A stretch of DNA of 27,190 bases from Sphaeroforma sirkka (lineage: Eukaryota; Opisthokonta; Ichthyosporea; Ichthyophonida), in the NCBI GenBank assembly GCA_001586965.3, contig LUCW03001034.1, positions 10,001 through 37,190 on the forward strand, given 5' to 3'. Shown here piece by piece: positions 15,401-26,028 of this stretch (position 1 is the stretch's first letter; each line of letters starts with the position of its first letter). The notes beneath the pieces are model-generated. The model was not told where the DNA came from. It ran no database searches and saw only the letters and a program-made list of their open reading frames with translations. The position numbers were made by a program, and so were the translations under genes.

Positions 15401-18400
15401 TCTACCTGGCCTTGTGCGGACTCATGGTCATCGCCATCAGTGTACCCATAGCCGTGTTTGTCTACAGCGTCGTATTCCAGATCGACTACTTTGACGCCAT
15501 CAATCTTGTGGCCATATTCGTGTCGCTCGGTAAGTGGCTTACACATTCGCACACCGCATACAGTATGTACCAGTTGCATCGAGTGATTTGGAATTGCGAG
15601 CCAGATGGCTTGCTCGAGTTGCCAGTATAGAAGCATGAATTAGAAGTACGTATTGACTACATACATGACACTTTCAAACGAAGAAGCTCCCGTACGAATC
15701 ACTAATACTGACTATATCACCACGCATCACACGCAACAGGAATCGCAGTGGACGACATATTCGTGTTTACTAACTTCTTCAAACAGGCCAAGCAATCGAC
15801 CCCATTTGCCTCTGGTGGAGACACACGCACTCTCCCTATCGCTGCATCTCCTGTAGTCACAGTCGGCAGCACAGAAAAAGTACAGACGCGTCTCGGAGAC
15901 GCAGGTACTCCATCCTGTGTACAGTTACGCACTGTTACAGCTGGTGCGATCAATCCCGACGCACCCGAGATACACCCCATAGCCTCGCTAGGGCTAGACA
16001 CGGGTACCGAAACACAGATAGAGATCGAAGCCGAGCCGCAGCATCCGATAGTGTTGGCGCTGGCCTCGGAGAGCAGTAGGTCAGATAGCCGCAGTGTGTC
16101 TGGCTGTTCGGGCAATGGGGTGTCTGAGACAGGAGAGATTCTATCGTTAGAGCCAGAGGTGAAACACCCACCGACCGCACCGGAGGCTGGTAGGTGGCAC
16201 GCTTTATTGCTTGTGGTTATTGTTTGGAGGTGTTGTTGTTGGTGTTGTTGTTGGGCTGTACTGATACGGTCACAGGGCCGACCCACACACTGGGAGATGC
16301 GTGCGGAACAGCACAGCTCGGCATAGTGCAACACTGGCCCAGTCATGCGTGTTACACGCTGAGAAGGCTGGCTTTATGGACAGCACACTACGTGAGAGGA
16401 TAGTTGCTTATCGAGTCTTTAGTTATAGTTTTGTTCTGAGAGGATTAGTTGTCCATTGAGTGTCTATTGAGTCCTTAGTTACAGTCCTTTTTGTGGTGAA
16501 GACGGTAAAGCACCATTGCAACTTGCTTCGTTGTTCATGTCTACATGTGCTGATCCATTCTCTTGAACTGTAGCTGTGGAAGTAGCCGTTACAAATAAAG
16601 GAGAGGCCGTGCAGCTGTATGAGATGAGTGACACAGAGCTCATGGACAGACTGCAGCGCAGCTACCGCAAGTCAGCCAAGGTATGCCCATACCACTCAGT
16701 ATATAATGCCGCACGTACGTGTTCCGCACAAATATATCGGACATTGTACCGAGATGGCCGAGGTGAAGGTTTACACACACAGTTTAACTAGGATTATTCA
16801 AGCTGGAGAGGTTGATTGTACTATTGCTGGCTATACTATTGGGCATTGTACATAGTATACCTTCATAACGTGTCTGGCCTGCCGAGATGGCCGAGTTTCA
16901 CACACGCCTATTGACTATTGTGGGTTACACTATCAAGTATTGTACTTTGGTCGCTTTCACACTGTGTCTGGCTTGCGGGGGGTTTATTTACACGCACAGA
17001 CTGTTTTATTTTTACACCGTAGGCTATCTTCCTGACATCAATGACAACGGCTGCCTCAGTGCTGTCCACTCTAGTCTCGCCCCTCAAAGTGGTGGACACC
17101 TTTGGCATCTTCATGGGTGTGTAGTCGCTTGGCCGATTCTATCGCACGCAGTTCGGTACCCATTAGAACTTCTATTCGCCTGTAGTATTCAGAGCTTCTG
17201 TTATTCAGTACTTGCGGAACCTCCATTGTATTCAACTTTATTATTTCATTGGGTGCAAAGCCAAACAGACAGTTCGCTTAGCTTACGCGCCTATAGTACA
17301 TGAGTGCTCTATTCACCCACATATGTACATCTACCGACACAGCTATACTGGTCATGACCAACTACGTGCTGGTAGTCACCCTGTACCCATGTCTGGTAGT
17401 GGAGTGGGCGAGGCGGTACGAGAACGGGCCAGGCTTCATGAGCACTGTGGCCGACTGGTGCCGTTGTCAGAACAAAGCCGTGCGTCACATCTGTGAATAC
17501 GATATACACGAGGTGGGTAGGCGCATGTATGGTGTAATTGCGCAGAGGTCACGTAGTGAAGCCAGTAGTTTAAAACACGGGGAGTGGTACTCCCTTGGAG
17601 GAATGCAAATCGACGCCATGCAGATGAATAATGCAAGCAATAGCTTTATATCTAATGAGTAGGTACTATAACTATAACAACCCTTGTCTCTAGTGTGCGC
17701 TACTACTTGGACGACAGCGTGCTAGGCACACACATCCATACTCTACATCAACCAACACATACTCAGATAATTTACGGGAGACAATGCTCTGCACAAAGTT
17801 TGTACAATGTGTGATATTCGCAAATATCGTATGTACGCACAACCGTATGTATGTGGACACATACGGACGTATATCTAATCATGACCACAAAACAAAATAA
17901 CCTTGTACGCATGTTAGCGCGAACAGGCATATAATATCCATGTACACAACAGTTAACCAACCCCCACAGGCACAGTGTAGGTTGGCTGCATAGCCGTACG
18001 TATGACGCGTACAGACATATAACATCCATGCACACAACAATTCACCCACCCCCACAGGCACTGTGTAAGTTCTTCGCCTCACACTACACCAACGGCGTTC
18101 TCTCGACTCGCATCCGCCGAGCAGTGGTTGCAGCCGTATCTGGGGTGATCCTGGTGGCATCGATTATCTTCACCACTCAGCTCAAGTAAGTGAAGGTTAC
18201 ATCAGTAGTAGTAAATCAGTTGAAGAAAGTGGCATATTCGTCACGTTTATTTCTTCCAATGGCCTGCTATAATAATGAGCGTATACAACTTTTGATTCTG
18301 GCGCAACCCCTGATCCGCTGATGATCATGACTGTTCAACATAAACATACGTTGCACAAGCTGATAAAAGCAAGACCTAAACATATCGGCATCATCTACTG

Positions 18401-21400
18401 ACCTGCTCTTTACATCTGGCATCATCTACTGATCTGCCCTTTACATCTGGTCTGCTCACACTGCAGTGTATCGGGCGACAACTTCGTGGTACTGCGTGGA
18501 CATACTAATTTCCAACAGGTACGTCCATCTGTGGCAGACCCCCCTGCACACCACCCCCGGCGTTATGCATACCACTCACTGCGAGTATACTACGATGCAG
18601 AATGGTTTGCTCGTTAGAGTTTATACACCAAGCTGGTAGGTGGCGCACCCTTCTCTCTGATACATGGCAAACATTCCAAATGGCACTCGATTCTAAATAT
18701 AGCCCACCCCCACACCCCACACAGTGGCAGGACATCTCGCACACCTTCGGAGACCAACTCCGCGGTCGTGGTAGGTGCACCGACTGCGCCACCAAGATAC
18801 AGTCCATTCAGCAGGGCCTATCGGAAGTCAATTTAGAGGGACTACTAACCGCGCCTGTAGATCTGGACCCAGAGAAACAGTATGTGCCCCCCCCCACCAA
18901 CCTCAGCCCAGCGGTGATACAAGACGATGGGGAGGGTGCAGGAGATACAGATGCTTCAGAGACACCCGAAGATACTGCCAATGCTGCGGGTAGCGTGGCT
19001 GAGGTGAGGGTTGTGTGTGTGTTGAATGGGTTGTTGGAGCTTGGTCTGTAAGTGGCAATCAGCGTGTATACCGCATGTAGCCCTCATTGTACGCATACAA
19101 GTATACATGTGTATAGGGAGTATGTTATTGCTCACATGGGAACCAAAACGACGCATGGCTACGACCAACAAGCGGTTCTTATTTTGTTTGTCTCATAGCT
19201 ATTCAGTTTTGTTCACTCTGATATCAGCGTGTGACATCATCAAGACATTAACTAACGATGTCACTCCCATATCCACGTACTAATACCATTATGACGTAAC
19301 CTCATGACATCATAGGTGTCGACGAGCCCCCCTGCGACAGTGGAGTCGGCTGCGCCTATCGATACAGACACACCTACACCGACAGATCCGGAGTTATTGA
19401 GGTGAGTACAACTTCAACTATCAATTTCAACATGATCTTGGTGCGTGTCTTAGGAGGGAATATGGGCTCTAGTCAGTGTCTGGGGTGTGAATATGGTTCT
19501 CGTTATTGCCTTGTTTGTGGATAAGAAGTTTTAGTGAAGACGCTACTTACGCCCACCGCTGGCTGCGAAGCTGATCTTTGTGACTATAGTATGCTGCCCT
19601 TGACTTTTGACTACCCACCTTTGCCTTACGACTACCTCCAGATTTCAACATGATCCTCTATAACTACAAACAGGCTCTACAGTTCATACAGACCGCCAAA
19701 GATAGCTGAGCGTCTAGAGATACTACAGTTTATATAGCATCTGACTTACACAGCATTCAATATGGTACCCACCACTCACGTCACACACCAACAGTACCAT
19801 AGGAAAAGACGGGGTTTAATTTTGTATATACAATCATTCTATATTTAGAATCGACACACCATATCATTCCTAAATTCATAACACACGCTACAACACGCCC
19901 AACAACCTTACAGGTTCGAAGAACCACTCGACACACCATAAGACTACTCCTAGATATATAATACACGCTACAACACGCCCAACAATCCTACAACCATAAG
20001 ATTATTTCCAGATATATAACACGCTACAAGCCCAACAATCCTACAACCATAAGACTATTCCTTGATATATAACACACGCTACAACACGCCCAACACTCCT
20101 ACAACCATAAGACTATTCCTAGATATACAACACGCCCAACCATCCTACAACCGTAAGACTATTCCTAGATACATATCACGCTACAACACGCCCAACAATC
20201 CTACAACCATTAAGACTATTTTTAGAAATACAACACACGCTACAACACGCCCACCAATCCTACAGGTTCGAAGGACCACTCGAGGTACACCCGGACGGCA
20301 CATGCACGACTGCGGATGCCAACAACCTCTTTCAAGCAAGACTGGCACTGGATACCGCCTGCCCTACCAAGCAGTGTGACCAGACTTGTGGCGATGCCTA
20401 TGCGAAGTACAACGACAGCTACGCCCATTGTGCAGACAGCATATCTCCAGCCCGTACCCTGGCGGTGATGGAGGGGTACTTGAGCATCTGCAGCGCTGCA
20501 GGTACGTATGGCATGGCCTGGCGTGGTATGGTATGGTATGGTATGGGAAGGGAAGGATATGGTTGCAGTCGAGTCTTGCCATACTTGGCCTAACACCTGC
20601 TGAGTATTGAAAGTGATAATCAAATGGTGATGAAATAGAGACTGACGTGAGACTTGTCGAACAATATCACCTGCTGACTATTAAAGCGATAATCAAATGG
20701 TGATGAAATAGACGCTTGACTTAACGCTTATTGAACTCATTACACAGGCTATCAACAACCCGCTGGCAATTTTTCAAACACCAAAAACTCGGCCAAGCCG
20801 TCAGACGTGAAACCAGGCAGCACAAGGTTAGTATCGACTTGCACCAGTATGTGGGACATACCTTGAACTTAAGGGAAAAAGACTTTTATTGGATAACGTT
20901 TTCCAACTTTGCTCGGAAAATATTTGTGTCTCAACATCACACTCCATTACCTCCAGACCACAACAAACGTCAACGTGGACACCATTGCCTCGGGAGAGGT
21001 GTGGCGAAGTCATGCGCCAGGAGCTTCAGACAGTGCTATCCACGTGTGACACCTTCATCTCCGGTGACTCAGACTGCATACAGCCATGTGCCGTTCAGCT
21101 CAACGCTATCCAGACCCAGTGGTCCCAGTGTGCGGCAGCGAAGGCGGACATGGGCGTGGGTGTAGCCGAGGCAGGGTGTGTGTGTTACTTGTAGTCTATT
21201 GTGCAATTGGATTGCTGGTGTTGAATATGACTCATAGGCTTTCACCGCTTGACGGGGCCGATATGGATAGGCAATACACACAACCAACCCTAAACCCCTA
21301 GACCCTAAAATACGTGATGTACACACCTTACTGTTGCACCAACGCTGCTGACCCTGCCCTGTCATTTTTTTTTGTCCTCTGTTTCTTTTGGGGGGGGGTG

Positions 21401-24400
21401 CGTGTGTACAGACAATTAAAGTGGCTGCTGCAACACTGTGTCGCGGAAAAGGTCGTCCGCCTGCAGCGGGTGCGCACGGTTCTGGTGAAGCTACTGTGGG
21501 GTGTCAAAGGTATGTGGGTACTAGGTTGGTTGGTTCAGGCATTCGCCTTCCTTCTTTACTACTACACCAGGTAAGGGTACACGCGGCTATACATCCTGAA
21601 TGCATGGTAGGGCAAACACGCTGTCATACACACTCGAACAAGTAGCTCAGGCGGTGGTGTATGTTGTCAACAGCAGGACTGTATCAAACATTGATGTACA
21701 ATGTTTCTGAAGACACGCGATATCTCCAGAGGTATACACACATCCCACATTCACACTACAAACAGTCTACTGTGTAATGGAGGCATTGGTGTTTGGGGAT
21801 TGAAGCAAAACGTAGTATCGACTATGAGGATAGGGCAGTGACTGGATGAACGTGCCGAACCCCTCCTTCACTATTGAACCTTGGCCACACACTTTCACAC
21901 CGAATCATACTCAGACAAGAGAGACACATCACATGCCTGTCAGGATGTCAGTATACGCTACACGAAGGCAGATGCAAGGCACTACAATCTACTACATACC
22001 CCACTTCGTACTCTACGGATACGTTTATGGAAAAAGTTAAGGCTCTAAAATCCACTATGAACATGTACCCCACTTTGTACTCTACAGATACATTTAAAAC
22101 GTTAAGGCTCTAAAATTCACTATGTACATGTACCTCACTTCGTACTCTACAGAGATACGTTTACGGAAAAAGTTAAGGCTCTAAAATCCACTATGAACAT
22201 GTACCCCACTTTGTACTCTACAGATACGTTTAAAACGTTAAGGCTCTAAAATTCACTATGTACATGTACCTCACTTCGTACTCTACAGAGATACGTTTAC
22301 GGAAAACGTTAAGGCTCTAAAATCCACTATGTACCCATACCCCACTTCATACGCTACATATACGTTTACGGAAAAGGCTAAGGCCCTAAAATCCACTATG
22401 TACACGTACCCCATTTCATACGCTGCAGATACATTTACGGAAAAGGTTTCGGACCTTCGCCACATCAAACTGGCACGAGACGACGGAGACGAAGAAGTGC
22501 TTCTGCCGGTAGCTGACGGAGACTTCAACTTTTACAGCACGAACACCCAATCAGATCTCCTCAAGCTGTGTCATGCGATACAGGACGACAAACAGCTGTC
22601 ACAGCAACACCCCAGCTCAGTACGGTAGGTACGGTTCAACCGCAGCATGTTTCAAGAACAGACAGTTATCAGATCACATGTTATCTATTTGTCATCTATC
22701 TATCTGTAGTGTAGGGACCTTTCACCCGGCGATAACGTGGTTTGCATCCGGAAACCCCTCCGTCGAATTTCTTCGAAGCGCAAACTGCGTCCCCAACTGT
22801 ATAGATAGTTATCATCACAACGGCATGCTATTGGAATACGGTCAAGTCCCAACTATACTTGTACAGCCATACCTATACAGTTAATGAACACGCAGCAGTG
22901 CACCTCTCTGAACCACAGCGCAGGTACCAACAACCGCCCACAATCCCTTGCAGGTGTATTGCGTTAGCGTTGGAGGAGTGGGCCGGTCAGATGGGCCTGG
23001 CTTATCCACTTATTGGTTCGCAGCGGCAGATCAATCGAAGCGTCACTCGATTCCTGCAGTCACCACAGGGACGGTATGTTTTCTGGGCCACAGCCCAATG
23101 ATATACCTGATGCCGTATCCGATTATTTTAGGATTCGGCTTGCGCCCGTTTTCGATGCTAGTTACCAAAATATAGAATTTAGTGCCAATCACAAAGACAT
23201 CTGATGTCCAAAACCAGTAGCAACGACGATGACTTGCGTGGATTTTCAGATTTCTACGCAATGCTTGATAATGGTATAGTAATGACTCAGTTCTATACGG
23301 GTCCGATACCGCTCCTCGAATCAAGCACAATCCTTCTTCCCATCCAATGGGATCTACAGTACACGCATGTATCTTCATTCCTAATACCATTCGCTCCCAC
23401 ACTTCCATAGCAACACCTCCTCTATAACTCGGAACCTAGACTTAACTCTAAGTTATTCACAGTCCAGCTCACGAACATTGCTTAGTCTAGGTAGGAAGGA
23501 AACGCCACCCACAGTGGTAGATGTATACCCCATCCACCCGCACCTGCAGGTTCGCATGAACCCATCACCCTCCCTACCATACGCACCCACTCGCTCACTC
23601 ACTCACTCTAACACCTGAGATGCGCTAAGTAGGTAGCATAAGTACTTGACTAACTCGTGTTGGCTTGCAAGGGACTAACTCACGTACCCGAGATGCACTA
23701 TGTAACTAACATAGACTATCCTGTGTTGTGTCTTGCAGGGTTTTTGATGACTACCTACTGTGGAACGAGGGTAAGATCGCCGCTGTGACAGTCGAAGTGT
23801 ACACACCGTTCCGCGAAGGCTCCGACCCCTTCACCACATACAACGTACGTAAGACTTCAAGTTAAAAAATCAGATATTAGTTCACAAGAAATGTACGTGA
23901 GACTTTTGAGTTCACGCAATTAGATATAAGTTCATAGGCTATGCGTACGCGAGGCTTCAAGTTCAAGGAAATAGATATCAGTTCATAGGCCATACGTACT
24001 TGAGACTTTTAGTTCAAGGAAACAGATATTAGTTCATAAGCTAAAGGTAGGTGAGACTTTATGTTCAAAGAATTTGGTGATAATTCATAGGCTTTAGGTA
24101 GGCGAGACTTCAAGTTCAAGGTATTAGATATTACTTTAGAGGCCATACTGTACGTGAGAGGGCCAGGCGTGTTTGTCAGCAGAGGCAAACGATACATGAG
24201 TCTATTTCCACACATGTGCGTCACTAGGGTATACATAACATACAAACCAGTACGATAAGTCAAACTAACTATTACGATATGACATACTAACTATTACGAT
24301 AAGACATACTAACTATTACGATATGACATACGAACGATTACGATATGACATACAAACCATTACGTACACGTGCGGTGCATTAGACACAGCTGACCAATCG

Positions 24401-25933
24401 ATACGAATGTATAGCCCTACAAGTGATGTCGAGTCTAGGCAGCCACACGGGCATGCACACCCCACCCCCTCAGTTTACCTACACTCCTCTCCTATCTCAC
24501 ACCCACACCACTGCGACTCGTCTCCTACAGTACTACCACGACTGGCAGCACGTCATCGACGACTTCAACGACAACAGCCACTCTGACGCAGTGATGACGC
24601 AATCCGCCGAGGCATGGGACGATGCAGTCACACAGGTGAGAAGCCACCCCCATGCCTCACAGAATAGGCTTGCGCAGGTGTACATGCAGACGAGCTCGGC
24701 TGTCATGTGTTGTTTCTCCGGCTTGACCATATCAGGGGATTGCTAGGTATCACTATTTCCGTACCTCTCACGTCCTAGCTTAAGTCTGTGATTCTCTGCG
24801 TCCAAGCTCATCACATTGCTTACCTACCACCCGCTACCTACCACTCACCTACCTACCCGGCAGGTCACTACGGTGTCTGGTGTGGGCTGGTCCCTGTCCA
24901 TCTCAGCGCTAGTCGCGGGCCTGGCGCTGCTGCTGTTCACCCAGTCTCCCACACTAGCGCTCACTGCCACGGCTCTGCTAGGGGCCGTGGTGCTGGTAGT
25001 ACTGGGCCTGGCCTGGTGCTTTGGCTGGGAAGTGGGTATGGTTGAGGCACTCACCCTCACCATGCTGATGGGTCTGGCCGTAGACTATTTCATACACCTG
25101 AGCGAAGAGTACATTGGCAACTCACGGGACAACGCCCCGCACGACAGGTGAGACATAGTGCACCCCTCAGTCGATCAGAGGGTATGCGTGCCAGTTAGTG
25201 GGGCACTGATATGATTCTACCGGCGATGTGGGTTAGTTCACACACTGAGCAGCACTTGTAATCGCACACGTTTATACACCTACATGCCGTTGCACTGTGG
25301 ACTTTGGTCACAGCCCAACTACTACACTCAACATCTCCTATCAGGTCTGCGACAGGAAAAGGTGCATTATTCACTTGCAATCTCATACCCCTGGTATATA
25401 CCACACCCTATCCCTCTGACCCAGAGTCTTAAGGTGTATGGTTCACTTGCAATCTCATACCCCTTGCATACACCACACCCTATCCCTCTGACCCAGAGTC
25501 TTAAGGTGTATGGTTCTCTCGCAACCTCATACCCCTTCTCTATACCACACCCTATCACTCCAGCCCAGAGACACATCGCGTAGCCGTAGTACGTGCCAGC
25601 CTGCGTAACATCGGGGCGTCCGTCGTATTCTCTTGCATCAGTACTGTGGGGTCTGTGTTCGTTCTCTACTTTGCGGATCTCGTCATGCTGAGACGGATGG
25701 GTGTGGTAATTGGTATCGCTATACTGCTCTCCATGACTATCACTCTGGTAGTGTATGCGGCGGCTCTTGCGACATGGGGACCCCAAATTTATCACAGGTA
25801 CACACTTGTTATCATGTTGTTTGTTTTACTTATATTACATGAAGATATATACATATATATATATATATATACATATATATACATATATATATATTTATAC
25901 ATATATATATATATTTATACATATATATAATTT

Positions 25934-25970
<37 letters not shown>

Positions 25971-25991
25971 TATACATATACATATATATAC

Positions 25992-26028
<37 letters not shown>

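Larger units (their letters stand above)
18467..22624 (+). other. Part of the large TM7-TM8 extracytoplasmic loop, with two four-cysteine modules (exons 15-22)
   Basis: Exons 15-22 encode residues about 770-1184 of the Dispatched-like protein, which lie on the extracytoplasmic side between TM7 and TM8. Exon 16 contains [10 protein letters not shown] and an acidic Pro/Thr tail. Exon 17 is Thr/Pro-rich. Exon 18 has [20 protein letters not shown] followed by a fourth cysteine (spacing C-x4-C-x3-C-x11-C). Exon 20 has [17 protein letters not shown] and a fourth cysteine (C-x8-C-x3-C-x13-C). The two modules look like diverged copies of one disulfide-linked helical hairpin. Exon 21's frame was chosen because it fits the phases of exons 20 and 22 and has high GC at third positions. 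The later loop (exons 23-25) returns to normal Dispatched-like text such as [14 protein letters not shown]. Confidence 0.6.

Noticed and set aside
15717..16346. A 209-codon open frame on the minus strand
   Set aside because: It is antisense to Dispatched-like exon 10, whose plus-strand frame continues conserved TM4 text; the minus frame has no recognisable motif.
19844..20265. CRISPR-like array
   Set aside because: Units are degenerate, directly tandem and without unique spacers, and lie in a eukaryotic intron.
21388..21574. An alternative Ala/Gly-rich frame for exon 21, and extension of the exon to a hydrophobic stretch near 21511-21572
   Set aside because: The alternative frame has low third-position GC and ends in the wrong phase for exon 22. 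The extension also leaves the wrong phase and would put a membrane segment inside the extracytoplasmic loop.
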